A DNA stretch of 64,000 bases. Source: JAENVT01 sp963805445. Its GTDB lineage: Bacteria > Actinomycetota > Acidimicrobiia > Acidimicrobiales > Ilumatobacteraceae. Numbering within the stretch: the first letter of the stretch is position 1; each line of letters begins with the position of its first letter. Where the stretch lies: the NCBI GenBank assembly GCA_963805445.1, contig CAWDUI010000012.1, positions 310,001 to 374,000 of the forward strand. The letters run 5' to 3'. The position numbers were made by a program, and so were the translations under genes. Positions 7,617 through 17,170 of the stretch are shown one piece after another. Under the pieces are notes generated by a model. That model was not told where the DNA came from and did no database searches. It was given only the letters and a program-made list of their open reading frames with translations.

Positions 7617-10600
7617 CTACTTCTGACGTGCAGCCGCGACGGCGGTGCGGTACCGGTCGACATTGGCCAGCTTCACGCCTTCGTAGCCGCGAACCTGATC
7701 GACGAGGCTGACGAGTTCGAGCGCCTTGGCCCGGTCGGTGGCAAGGAACGCAGAGGCCTCGTCGACCAGCTCGATGTACTCGTCGACCATGGCACGCTCG
7801 GTGCGGCGGACCTTCGAGTGACCGAACGGATCGAGTGCCGTGCCGCGCAGGCCCTTCATCGATCGCAGCGTCGACATGACCGGCACGGACCAGCGACCGA
7901 AACGAAGCTTGCGCCCGAGCCCCATCGACCGCAGCATCGGCGGGTGAAGGTTCCACGCCATCTTCGAGTCGTCGCCGAACTGCGCGGCAACACGCTTTCG
8001 TCCGGCGAGCAGCAACCGGGCCACCTCGTACTCGTCCTTGTAGGCCATCACGTGGTGCAGTTGCCGGGCGACGGTGACACTGAACTCGCCATCGCCGCCT
8101 GCCTGTTGCTCGGCACGATGCGCCCGAACGACCACCTCGACATAACGTGCCGCGTACCGCCGGCTCTGGTACTCGACCAAATCGCCGGCACGCCGCTCGA
8201 CCAGCTCGCGAAGCACCGCGTCGTCGATGCCATCGACGGCGTACGGCTGCACTGCGTAGGCAACGCTGGCGCCCGCTGCTTTCTCGACCTCACCGGGATC
8301 GATCGTCCAGCGACGCCCCCAGCGGAACGCCGCGAGGTTGAGCTCCACCGCCGTGCCGTTGAGCTCGATGGCCCGCTCGATGGCCTCACCGGGCAGCGGA
8401 ATGAAGCCGGCCTGGTACGCCACGCCGACCATGAACACATTGGCGGTGACGGCGTTGCCGAGCAGCGCCGTGACGATCTGCGACGCGTCGACATAGAGGT
8501 TGCGCGTTGCGTCGGTTCGCTTGGCCAGCTCGGTTCGCAGCGGGGTCAGATCGAGACCGTGCGAGGCGACCTTGCCGATCATCCGACCGGTCGGCGCAAT
8601 GGTCGTCGAGACGACTGCGACGCTGTATTCCGCGTCGAGACCGGCCAGGTTGGCGGGCGTCGACGATGCCAGGGCGTCGAACGCCAGCAGCACCCCGATC
8701 CGGCCGGGCGTCGGGTCGCCGATCGTCACCGTCGACACCACGGGACCGGCCTTCTGCGACAAGCCGGTCTGGTCGGCGGTCTTGGCGTCGATGCCTGCGA
8801 TCTGCGCGGCGGCGGCCAGCACTTGGCTGACGGTGACGACGCCGGTGCCACCGACTCCCGGCATACGGATGGCGACGTCGGCAGGCACGAGCAGCTTGGG
8901 TGACGGCAGATCGGTGGCGTCAGAAGCCGCCCGCTTGGTCTTGCGGGCCTTGCCCGGCTTGACGGTGATGAACGCCGGGCAGTCGCCCTTCAGGCAACTG
9001 GCGTCGACGTTGCAACTGGCCTGGTCGATCACGGTCTTGCGACCGAACTCGGTCTCGGTCGAATGCAGCGACAGGCAGTTCGACTGCACCCCACAATCGC
9101 CGCATGCCTCGCACACGCGCTCGTCGATCATCACTCGGAACGTGGCCGGGGCGAGGATGCCGCGCTTGCGATCCCGACGCTTCTCCGCCGCGCACTGCTG
9201 GTCGTGGATGTGCACGGTGACACCGTCGATGGCCCGCAACTTCTCCTGCGCGTCGACGATCGCGTCTCGATGCACGACGTCGACACCACTCGGCAGGCTG
9301 ACGCCGCGGTACTTCGCCGGGTCGTCGGTCGTGATCGTGATGTGCTTGACGCCCTCGGCCATCAACATCTGGGCCATCTCCGGCACCGAGCGCAGCCCCG
9401 CCGCGTCTTGCCCTCCGGTCATCGCCACGGCCGCGTTGTACAGGATCTTGAACGTCATCGTGGTGCCCGACGCGACGGCCGCCTGGACGGCGAGTTGACC
9501 ACTGTGGAAGAACGTTCCGTCGCCCATGTTCTGGAAGAAGTGGTGGTCCTCGACGAATGGCGCCGTGCCGATCCACTGGGCGCCCTCACCGCCCATCTGC
9601 GTGATGCCGGTGACATGGCCGGTCTGCTCGCGCGGCACGATGCTGACCATGCCATGACAGCCGATTCCTGCACCGACCAGCGAGCCCTCCGGGACCAGCA
9701 GCCCGGTGTTGTGTGGGCAGCCGCTGCAGAAGAACGGCGTGCGCACGGCCTCGGCCCCGAGGGCGATGCGCACGGGCTCCGACTTGCGCACGGTCGCGAG
9801 CTGGTCGGCCGGGATGCGCAACGTGAGCACCCGTCGCAGCGAATCGACCAGGTTGTCGATCGTCAGCGCCCCGTAGTGCGTGATCAGAGGTTTGCCGTCG
9901 TGGTCGTGCTTGCCGATGATGGCCGGCGCGTTGGCCGTGCCGTACAACGCCGAACGCACACGCGACTCGAGGAAGTCGATCTTGTCCTCGCAGACCATCA
10001 CCGTGGCTGTGCCGTCGGCCAGCCGGCGGATCGCGCCGTGGTCCAGCGGGTGCAATGCCCCGAGCTTCAGAACTCGAACCCCCAGCTCGGTGAGCCGGTC
10101 GGTGGTCAGACCCAGCACGCGTAGCGCCTCGAGCACCTGTTGCATGTCGTATCCACCAGCGACGATCCCCAACCACGCGTCACTCGGATCGGTCACGAAC
10201 TGGTTGAGCGGATTTGCGGCGACGTAGCGCTTCGCCCATTCGATGCGGCTGCCGAGCACCTCGATCTCCAGGGTGTTCGCAAACGGGACACCGACGTGAC
10301 CACTGAGGGTCGGTACCCACGGCTTGCCGTCGACCTCGAAGGTGGGCAGCACCGGGTCGAAGCGACCGGGCGCGACCTCGGCGATGCCCGAGCCATCGGC
10401 AACGGGGGTCGTGATCTTCATGGCGACCCACAGCCCGGTCAGCCTCGACATGGCAAACGCGTGCAGGCCGAAGTCGAGCACCTCCTGCACGGTGCCCGGA
10501 TAGAACACCGGAAGGTGCAAGGCGACGAGTGTTGGGTCGCTGCGCGACGGGAGCGTCGACGACTTGGCTGCGGCATCGTCGCCGACCAAGAGCACCACAC

Positions 10601-11030
10601 CGCCCTTGCGCCCGGTTCCACCGAAGCTGCCGTGACGGATCGCATCGCCGGCGCGATCGAGTCCCGGCGACTTGCCGTACCAGACCCCGGCGACGCCTTC
10701 GAACTTCGGTCGGTCGTACGTCTGGGCGACCTGCGAGCCAAATACCGACGTCGCTGCCAGCTCCTCGTTGAGGCCCGGCACGTGCACGATGTTGAACTCG
10801 TCGAGCAGCTTGCGCTGGCTCTGCAGCTCGCGGTCGTATCCCCCCAGCGGTGAGCCCTGATAACCCGAGATGAACGCGGCCGTCTTCCAACCCTTGGCGC
10901 GATCGGCGCGCATCAGGTCGATCGGAAGACGCACGAGCGCCTGGATTCCCGTCGCCAGGATCTGCTTCGGCGCGGCCTCGTAGCGTTGTTGCAGAGAGAA
11001 CTGCTCCGTGCTCGAATCGGTGAACGACAT
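7617..11030 (-). CDS. Indolepyruvate ferredoxin oxidoreductase, fused alpha-beta-type
   Basis: The 1137-residue protein is full length for the fused IOR family. The N-terminal half has the pyruvate-oxidoreductase/TPP architecture (GYQGSPLGGYD near residue 57, GCPHNTGL, then GIGCHGM and QMGGEGAQWIG around the thiamine-diphosphate site). A ferredoxin-like cysteine cluster follows (C-E-A-C-G-D-C and C-x5-C-x4-CP), and the C-terminal part contains a gamma-type domain (RMPGVGGTGVVTV). It decarboxylates aryl 2-oxoacids to aryl-acetyl-CoA with reduction of ferredoxin. ATG 11030 follows a GGGGG stretch. It lies 3 nt from the convergent HpaB gene and 30 nt after the molybdopterin hydroxylase. No frameshift is seen here despite the length. 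Confidence 0.92.
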   Translation of the reverse strand: MSFTDSSTEQFSLQQRYEAAPKQILATGIQALVRLPIDLMRADRAKGWKTAAFISGYQGSPLGGYDRELQSQRKLLDEFNIVHVPGLNEELAATSVFGSQVAQTYDRPKFEGVAGVWYGKSPGLDRAGDAIRHGSFGGTGRKGGVVLLVGDDAAAKSSTLPSRSDPTLVALHLPVFYPGTVQEVLDFGLHAFAMSRLTGLWVAMKITTPVADGSGIAEVAPGRFDPVLPTFEVDGKPWVPTLSGHVGVPFANTLEIEVLGSRIEWAKRYVAANPLNQFVTDPSDAWLGIVAGGYDMQQVLEALRVLGLTTDRLTELGVRVLKLGALHPLDHGAIRRLADGTATVMVCEDKIDFLESRVRSALYGTANAPAIIGKHDHDGKPLITHYGALTIDNLVDSLRRVLTLRIPADQLATVRKSEPVRIALGAEAVRTPFFCSGCPHNTGLLVPEGSLVGAGIGCHGMVSIVPREQTGHVTGITQMGGEGAQWIGTAPFVEDHHFFQNMGDGTFFHSGQLAVQAAVASGTTMTFKILYNAAVAMTGGQDAAGLRSVPEMAQMLMAEGVKHITITTDDPAKYRGVSLPSGVDVVHRDAIVDAQEKLRAIDGVTVHIHDQQCAAEKRRDRKRGILAPATFRVMIDERVCEACGDCGVQSNCLSLHSTETEFGRKTVIDQASCNVDASCLKGDCPAFITVKPGKARKTKRAASDATDLPSPKLLVPADVAIRMPGVGGTGVVTVSQVLAAAAQIAGIDAKTADQTGLSQKAGPVVSTVTIGDPTPGRIGVLLAFDALASSTPANLAGLDAEYSVAVVSTTIAPTGRMIGKVASHGLDLTPLRTELAKRTDATRNLYVDASQIVTALLGNAVTANVFMVGVAYQAGFIPLPGEAIERAIELNGTAVELNLAAFRWGRRWTIDPGEVEKAAGASVAYAVQPYAVDGIDDAVLRELVERRAGDLVEYQSRRYAARYVEVVVRAHRAEQQAGGDGEFSVTVARQLHHVMAYKDEYEVARLLLAGRKRVAAQFGDDSKMAWNLHPPMLRSMGLGRKLRFGRWSVPVMSTLRSMKGLRGTALDPFGHSKVRRTERAMVDEYIELVDEASAFLATDRAKALELVSLVDQVRGYEGVKLANVDRYRTAVAAARQK

Positions 11031-11060
11031 GTGGCCCCCAAATGGTCGGATCGTTGAAAC

Positions 11061-13323
11061 TTAGCGTTGCGCCATCGAGATGGCGTCCCATACTCGTTGC
11101 GGTGTTGCCGGCCCGTCGAGATGCCGCACGCCGAAGGGCGACAGCGCGTCGATGACGGCATTGAGCACTGCGGGGATCGACCCGATCGTGCCCGACTCGC
11201 CGGCGCCTTTGGCGCCGAGTGGATTGACCCAGGTCGGCGTTTCCATGTGGACCAATTCGTAGCTGGGCAACTCCGCCGACGAGATCACCGGGTAGTCGGC
11301 GAAGTTCGATGTCACCGGGTTGCCGTCCTCGTCGTACTGCATCCACTCCAACAGGGCCTGGGCGACACCCTGGGCGATGCCACCGTGGATCTGGCCCTCG
11401 ACGATCAGCGGATTGAGGAGGGTGCCGGCATCGTCGACCGCGATGACTCGCTGCACGGTCACCTTGCCCGTTTCGGTGTCGACCTCGACGACCGCGATGT
11501 GCGCGCCGAACGGGAACGTCGGCTGTGCCGCTTTGAAGTCGCTGAGCCCGACCAACGGCTCGCCCGCCACCGCCGCGACGTCGGCCCAACCAACCGATGG
11601 CTGCGAGGAACCCGACTACGTGGAACGTGCCCGCTTCTGCGTCGAGCACGATGTCGTCGACGGCCGCCTCCAACAGGTTCGCGGCGCGATCTCGCGCCGC
11701 GTCGATGAGCTTGGCGGCGGCGGTCACGAGCGACGAACCGGCGACCTGCACCGACCGCGAGCCGACCGTCAGGCCTCCGGACGGGATCTCATCGGTGTCG
11801 CCGTGGACCACGTCGACGGCCTCCATCGGGACGCCGAGCCGATCGGCGATGATCATCTTCCAGGTGGTGACATGGCCCTGCCCGTACGGGGTTGCACCGG
11901 TCAGCACGCGCATGCGGCCGTCGGCCAACAGGTGCACCGCGCCGTACTCGGTCGGTGCTGCGGCAGACGTGATCTCGACGTACACCGCGATACCGATTCC
12001 GGTCTGCACGGTCGAACCACTGGCTCGCTGAGCTGACTGCGCGGCGCGCAGCGCCGGATAGTCGGCTGCATCGAGTGCACGACGCATGGCCTCGGCGTAG
12101 TCGCCCACGTCGTAGGTCGTCCCGATCCCGGTGGTGTACGCCTCCATGAACTTCGGGATGAAGTTGCGAGTGCGGACCTCGGCGGGGTCCATGCCGATCT
12201 CCGCGGCGTAGAAGTCGATCGCTCGCTCGATCGCCAGCGCGGCCTCCGGGCGACCGGCGCCGCGGTACGCGGTGACGGAGATCTTGTTCGTCGCCACCGA
12301 TACGCCGTGGAAGCTGCAATTGGCGATGTCGTACACCCCGGGCGCCATGCGCTGGGTCATCATCGGCAGATAGGCGCCCATCAGCGGGTAGGCCCCGGCA
12401 TCTTGGACGACCTCGAGGTGGTATGCGGTGACTCGGCCATCGCGTGTGCCGCCGATCTTGACATCGACGCGCTGCCCGCGGCCTTGGGGCATGGCCTGCA
12501 TCGCCTCGGTGCGGGTCTCGGTGTAGCGCACCGGCACACCGACCTGCCGCGACAGCCAGCCGAGCGCCAGTTCCTCGCCGATCGTTCGGGACTTCACACC
12601 GAAGCCCCCACCCACATCGGGCACCACCGCGCGAACCCGATCCACGGCAGGCCGTACAGCTTGGCGAGGATGTCGCGGGTCGGGTGCGCACCCTGGCATG
12701 CCGAGTAGTGCACGAGACGGTCTCCGTCGGGATCCGGCTCCCAGTACGCCAGGCCGCTGCGCGGCTCGATGGGCGAACCGTTGATCCGCTGGTTCATCAC
12801 GCGGAGCTCGAGCACGACCTCGCACCCGCTGAAGTCGGCTTGGTGGTCCGACGCGAAGGTCGCGTAGGTGTTGGTACCGAGCTCCGGATGAACCAGCGTT
12901 CGGTCGCTCAGCGCATCGTCGATCTCGACCACCGCCGGCAACGGCTCGATGTCGACGTAGACCATCGCTGCCGCGTCGACTGCGGCCTGCCGGTCCGGTG
13001 GCCACCACCGCGACGACCGGCTCGCCGACGAAGCGCACCGTCCCTTGGGCGATCAGCGGGCGTTCACTGCCCGACTTGAGGATCGGCTGCACATGGGGGA
13101 AGGGCGGCAGGTCGAGATCGACGCCGGTGAAGACCCCGAGCACGCCCGGCGCCTTCTTGGCCTCGTCGACGTCGTACGAAAGGATCCGCCCGTGCGCGTA
13201 CTCGCTGCGAACGAAGTGCACCCAGGCTGCGTCGACCGGGATGTCTTCGACGTAGGTACCGCCCACCGTGAGCATCCGCGGGTCCTCGACCCGCTGAACC
13301 CGATTTCCGAGAATGCTCCCCAC
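11061..13323 (-). CDS. Xanthine dehydrogenase/CO dehydrogenase-family molybdopterin-binding large subunit (several frameshifts)
   Basis: Pieces in three frames assemble into one protein of about 754 residues. The start is GTG 13323 (VGSILGNRVQRVEDPRML), two nt after the upstream FAH-family gene, with GAGAGG before it. Family marks are the N-terminal RVEDPR..L..G.G.Y.EDI pattern, VVPDVGGGFGVKS, AYRGAGRPEA (cofactor-binding loop), TPYGQGH, and near the end GAKGAGESGTIG with the conserved active-site Glu. Frameshifts are inferred near 12996, 12645 and 11610. The enzyme hydroxylates a heteroaromatic or aldehyde carbon with water at a Mo centre. The AYRGAGR loop differs from the AYRCSFR of true CO dehydrogenase. 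No FAD or iron-sulfur subunit gene is nearby, so partners must lie elsewhere. Confidence 0.85.
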
Positions 13324-13325
13324 CG

Positions 13326-14222
13326 CTAGTTCCTCTCCGCTGCGGCGGTGGCCAGCGCTCGCTCGGCATCTCGTTGCGCCCACCAGTCGCCGCCTCGGGC
13401 CACGCGCACGACGTCGTCGCTCGCCGTCGGCTGGTGCCCGACGAGATGGCGCGGTGCGGGGCACTCGGCGACGGTGTTGGTGAGCCTGCCGACGCCCGTG
13501 ACCTCGACCTCCACGACATCGCCGATGTTCATCGGACGCGAGTTGGCCGGGGTGCCGGTGAGGACGATGTCGCCGGGCAGCAGCGTGATGTGCCGGCACA
13601 GGTCGGCGAGGATGTAGTCGATCGGAAACGTCATGTTGCTGACCGGGTCCTCCTGCACGACGACACCGTTGACGTAGGTGCGCAGCGTCTGGCGCCTGAT
13701 GTCGATGCCACTGACCAAGCCGGGCCCGACGGGGCAATAGCCATCCTGGCCCTTGACCCGCAGCATCGATCCGCCGTCGGTGTCGCGGAAATCGTGGAGG
13801 CCGACGTCGTTCGAGGGCATGAACCCGGCGACGTAGTCCCAGACATCGTCGGGCGCCACGTTGCGCATCGGCGTGCCGATCACCGCGGCGATCTCGCCCT
13901 CGTAGTTGATGAACTGACAATCGGCCGGGCGCTGGAGCGTGCCGCGATGCGAGTTGAGCGCGGTCAACGGCTTCTGGAAGTACGTGGGCGTCGTCAGCGG
14001 CTTGGCCCGGAACTCGACACGGCGGCTGTCGTAGTTGAGGTGGATGCACAAGATCTTGGTCGGGTCACAAGGCGCCATGTACGACGCCTCGCTCTCGTCG
14101 ACACGCCGGCCGTCGTACAGCAGCAGTTCGGTTCCGTCGTCGGAGACCGAAACCCATTGGGCGCTGCCTTGATGGAAGATGCGGCGAATCTCACGCCGTG
14201 GCCCGTCGAGCACGCTCGTCAT
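13326..14222 (-). CDS. Fumarylacetoacetate hydrolase (FAH) family protein
   Basis: The product is 298 residues from ATG 14222 (an in-frame start at 14255 would add 11 residues). It has the FAH metal-site pattern: N-Y-E-G-E-I-A-A-V-I-G and G-F-M-P-S-N-D-V-G-L-H-D-F-R, then G-S-M-L-R-V-K-G-Q-D and the LLPGDIVLTGTPAN hairpin. Members cleave C-C bonds in, or decarboxylate, ring-cleavage products using Mg or Mn. The gene is translationally coupled to the molybdopterin subunit downstream and divergent from pobA, so it most likely acts in a ring-degradation route parallel to the protocatechuate pathway. The substrate is unproven. Confidence 0.85.
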   Translation of the reverse strand: MTSVLDGPRREIRRIFHQGSAQWVSVSDDGTELLLYDGRRVDESEASYMAPCDPTKILCIHLNYDSRRVEFRAKPLTTPTYFQKPLTALNSHRGTLQRPADCQFINYEGEIAAVIGTPMRNVAPDDVWDYVAGFMPSNDVGLHDFRDTDGGSMLRVKGQDGYCPVGPGLVSGIDIRRQTLRTYVNGVVVQEDPVSNMTFPIDYILADLCRHITLLPGDIVLTGTPANSRPMNIGDVVEVEVTGVGRLTNTVAECPAPRHLVGHQPTASDDVVRVARGGDWWAQRDAERALATAAAERN

Positions 14223-14319
14223 ATCGGCGGAACCTAGCGCCTGCCGACCCGGCACTGAGCATCGATCGTTCCCACAGGTGGAACCGACACGGCGACGTCG
14301 ATTTCGTTATGGTGCCCCC

Positions 14320-15489
14320 GTGCGCACCAAGGTGGCGATCGTCGGAGGCGGCCCTGCCGGGATGCTGCTGTCGCATCTGTTGTGGCGAGCCGGCATCGAC
14401 AACGTCGTCGTCGAGCAACGTTCGCGCGACTACGTCGAAGCGCGGATCCGGGCCGGCGTGATCGAGCAGGGCACCAGTGACCTCCTGCGATCATTGGGCC
14501 TGGGTGTGCGCATGGACCACGAAGGCTTCGTGCACGAAGGCGTCAACATCTCCAACTCGCGATCCCCGTTCCGGGTCGACTTCATGGCGCTCGTCGAGCG
14601 CGCCGTGATGGTCTACGGGCAGACCGAGATCCAGAAGGACCTGTATGACTCCGGTGTCGCTGCCGGCTGGCCGATCATCTTCGAGGCCGAAGGCGTGCAG
14701 GTCCACGACATCACCGAGGCTCGACCATCGGTCAGCTACCAAGTGCACGGCGTCACGGCGACCATCGAGGCCGACTTCATCGCCGGATGCGACGGGTTCC
14801 ACGGAGTCACCCGGCACGCCATCCCCTCAGAGGTCAGGCGCGAGTACGAGCGGCTGTATCCGTTCGGCTGGATGGGGGTGCTGTCCGAGACGCCGCCTGT
14901 CAGCCACGAACTGATCTACGCCCGCCACCCTCGGGGCTTCGCACTGTGCTCGATGCGCAACCCGATGCTGTCGCGCTACTACATCCAGTGCACCGCTGAC
15001 ACCGACGCCGACTCGTGGACCGACGATCAGTTCTGGGACGAGCTGCGCCGCCGGATTCCCGAGCAAGCCGCGTCGGCGTTGGTCACCGGCCCATCGATCG
15101 AGAAGTCGGTGACCCCGTTGCGCAGCTACGTCGCCGAGCCGATGCAATGGGGCAACCTGTTCCTGGCCGGCGACGCCGCGCACATCGTTCCACCGACCGG
15201 TGCCAAAGGGTTGAACCTCGCGTTCTCCGACGTGTACTACCTCAGCGAGGCATTCGCCGAGCACTATTCCAGCGGCTCCAGCACTGCGTTGGACGGGTAC
15301 GGGCCCAGAGCACTGCGGCGTGTGTGGAAGGCCGTTCGGTTCTCCTGGTGGATGACCACGATGCTGCACACGTTCCAGGATGCCGGCGAGTTCGAACACC
15401 GCATGCAGGAGACCGAGCTCGACTACCTCGCCACTTCGGTCGCCGCGCAGACAGCGATGGCGGAGAACTACACCGGTCTGCCGTTCTAG
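14320..15489 (+). CDS. pobA: 4-hydroxybenzoate 3-monooxygenase
   Basis: From GTG 14320 the product is 389 residues, matching PobA. It has the FAD dinucleotide motif GGGPAGM near residue 9, the VRTKVAIVGG start typical of the family, the GCDGFHGVTR second FAD motif, and GDAAHIVPPTGAKGLNLAFSD for the third. It converts 4-hydroxybenzoate, NADPH and O2 to protocatechuate in the cytoplasm. TATGGT (14308-14313) ends 6 nt before the GTG, so the message may be leaderless. It heads the operon whose next genes degrade protocatechuate, which fits exactly. The longer frame from 14179 is rejected because it would overlap the divergent promoter. Confidence 0.95.
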   Translation: MRTKVAIVGGGPAGMLLSHLLWRAGIDNVVVEQRSRDYVEARIRAGVIEQGTSDLLRSLGLGVRMDHEGFVHEGVNISNSRSPFRVDFMALVERAVMVYGQTEIQKDLYDSGVAAGWPIIFEAEGVQVHDITEARPSVSYQVHGVTATIEADFIAGCDGFHGVTRHAIPSEVRREYERLYPFGWMGVLSETPPVSHELIYARHPRGFALCSMRNPMLSRYYIQCTADTDADSWTDDQFWDELRRRIPEQAASALVTGPSIEKSVTPLRSYVAEPMQWGNLFLAGDAAHIVPPTGAKGLNLAFSDVYYLSEAFAEHYSSGSSTALDGYGPRALRRVWKAVRFSWWMTTMLHTFQDAGEFEHRMQETELDYLATSVAAQTAMAENYTGLPF

Positions 15490-15524
15490 TCGAGCGCCAT
15501 CGCCCCGACTACCGTGCAACTCCG

Positions 15525-15884
15525 ATGGGCGACTTCGACGAGGGCATGCGGATCCGCAGTGAGGTGCTCGGTCGCGAGCACGTCGAACGGTCGGCGGCCA
15601 ACGCAACCGATCTCGACCGCGGGTTCCTCGAATGGATCACGACCAACGTCTGGGGCGACCTGTGGGCGGATCCCACGCTCGACCGAAAGACGCGCAGCAT
15701 GATCACTGTCGCCATCCTGGCTGCGCTCGGCCGCGACGAGCTGGCGTTGCACCTCCGAGCGTCGGCAACGACCGGGGTCAGCGATGCCGAGTTGTCGCAG
15801 GTGCTGCAGCACGTGGCGATCTACGCCGGGGTGCCCGCGGCCAACCACGCGTTTCAAACAGCACGATCGGCACGACCATCATGA
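15525..15884 (+). CDS. pcaC: 4-carboxymuconolactone decarboxylase
   Basis: The 119-residue protein is the usual size for PcaC. It shows the carboxymuconolactone decarboxylase/AhpD-like pattern: M-R-S-E-V-L-G near the start, FLEWITTNVWGDLWADPTLD, then L-x-R-K-T-R-S-M-I-T-V-A-I-L-A-A-L-G-R and E-L-S-Q-V-L-Q-H-V-A-I-Y-A-G-V-P-A. It removes CO2 from gamma-carboxymuconolactone to give 3-oxoadipate enol-lactone. It begins 35 nt after pobA and overlaps pcaH by 4 nt (ATGA). Confidence 0.93.
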   Translation: MGDFDEGMRIRSEVLGREHVERSAANATDLDRGFLEWITTNVWGDLWADPTLDRKTRSMITVAILAALGRDELALHLRASATTGVSDAELSQVLQHVAIYAGVPAANHAFQTARSARPS

Positions 15885-16576
15885 CCCTCGTCTACTCGCC
15901 ACGCGCCCAAGACGACCATCCGCCGTTCCTGTACTCCGACTACCGGTCGACAGTGAAGCGTGCACCGTCGCACGACCTCATCGCGATCGTCCAGACACTG
16001 ACCGAGACAACCGGGCCCGGGCCGGCGTGGGCAGACCTCAGCGTCGACGATGCCGACCTCACCACGAATGCCGGGACCGGGGGCGAGGCGATCGGCCAGC
16101 GCAGCATCGTCACCGGGCGGGTGCTCGACGAGAACGGCGATCCGGTTCCCGACACGTTGGTCGAGATCTGGCAAGCCAACGCCTGCGGCCGCTACATGCA
16201 CTGGCGTGAGACAGCGTTTCCGGCGCCACTCGATCCGAACTTCCTCGGGGTCGGCCAATGCCGCACCGGCGACGACGGCCAGTACCGGTTCCTGACGATC
16301 AAACCCGGCCCGTATCCGTGGGGCAACCATCCGAACGCCTGGCGACCGGCGCACATCCACTTCTCACTGCTCGGCCCATCCGTCGCGACTCGTCTGGTCA
16401 CGCAGATGTACTTCCCCGACGATCCGTTGCTCGACATCGATCCGATCTTCCAATCCGTCCCGGAACACAGCCGAGACCGCTTGATCGCCGGCTACGACCA
16501 CTCGATCACCGAAGAGAACTGGGCCCTCGGATACCGGTGGGACATCGTGCTGCGCGGTGCGGGGGCCACGCCGTGA
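15881..16576 (+). CDS. pcaH: Protocatechuate 3,4-dioxygenase, beta subunit
   Basis: The 231-residue protein has the intradiol dioxygenase fold with all four likely Fe(III) ligands: Tyr105 in CGRYMHW, Tyr145 in KPGPYPWG, and His158 and His160 in RPAHIHF. The N-terminal segment (PPFLYSDYRSTVKRAP) is typical of PcaH. Together with PcaG it opens protocatechuate between its two hydroxyls, forming 3-carboxy-cis,cis-muconate. The start overlaps the pcaC stop, and its own stop overlaps the pcaG start (GTGA), so the subunits are translationally coupled. Confidence 0.95.
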   Translation: MTLVYSPRAQDDHPPFLYSDYRSTVKRAPSHDLIAIVQTLTETTGPGPAWADLSVDDADLTTNAGTGGEAIGQRSIVTGRVLDENGDPVPDTLVEIWQANACGRYMHWRETAFPAPLDPNFLGVGQCRTGDDGQYRFLTIKPGPYPWGNHPNAWRPAHIHFSLLGPSVATRLVTQMYFPDDPLLDIDPIFQSVPEHSRDRLIAGYDHSITEENWALGYRWDIVLRGAGATP

Positions 16577-17167
16577 GCAACCATCGTCGGCAGCAGACTC
16601 CATCGCAGACCGTCGGGCCGTACTTCACCATGCGATTGTCGGCGGAGGGCGAGAACGTCCTGACCGCGCCAGAGACCATCGGGCAGCGCATCCGCATCGA
16701 AGGTCGGGTCTTGGATGGCGACCGCAAGCACATCGAAGACGCACTGCTCGAGGTGTGGCAGGCCGACAGCGCCGGCCGCTATCACCACCCTGCCGACGAT
16801 CGCACCGACGTCCCGGAGGATCCAGCGTTCAACGGTTTCGGACGGTGCGCGACCGATTTCCACACAGGTGCGTACTCATTCCTCACGATCCGGCCGGGTC
16901 CGGTCCCCCACCCCGACGGCCGCATGCAGGCGCCTCACATCAGCGTCACGATCCAGGCCCGCGGCATGCTCAACCCGACCTTTACGCGCATCTACCTCGA
17001 CGACGAGGCCGCGAACGCGAGCGATCCGGTGCTGTTGTCCGTACCCGAGTCGCGGTCGTGCAACGCTGATCGCCGAGCGAGTCGACGACAACGACTCGTC
17101 GGTGCCGACGTTCCGCTTCGACATCCGCTACCAGGGCGACGACGAGACCGTCTTCTTCGACGTCTGA
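16573..17167 (+). CDS. pcaG: Protocatechuate 3,4-dioxygenase, alpha subunit (one frameshift near the 3' end)
   Basis: Starting at GTG 16573, the frame reads a typical PcaG: TPSQTVGPYFTM near the start, I-E-G-R-V-L-D-G-D, LLEVWQADSAGRY, and MQAPHISVTIQARGML. The frame breaks near 17050-17058; the other frame supplies RATLIAERVDD...FRFDIRYQG and ends at 17167, giving about 197 residues, the family norm. A one-base error is the simplest explanation. The alpha subunit lacks the complete iron site and structurally supports the PcaH active site. It ends 3 nt before pcaB. Confidence 0.92.
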
Positions 17168-17170
17168 GCC

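Noticed and set aside
10180..14049. Very long minus-strand frame (1289 codons)
   Set aside because: It is a composite: part is the true frame of the Mo-hydroxylase between frameshifts, the rest is the shadow of the FAH gene and of the indolepyruvate oxidoreductase.
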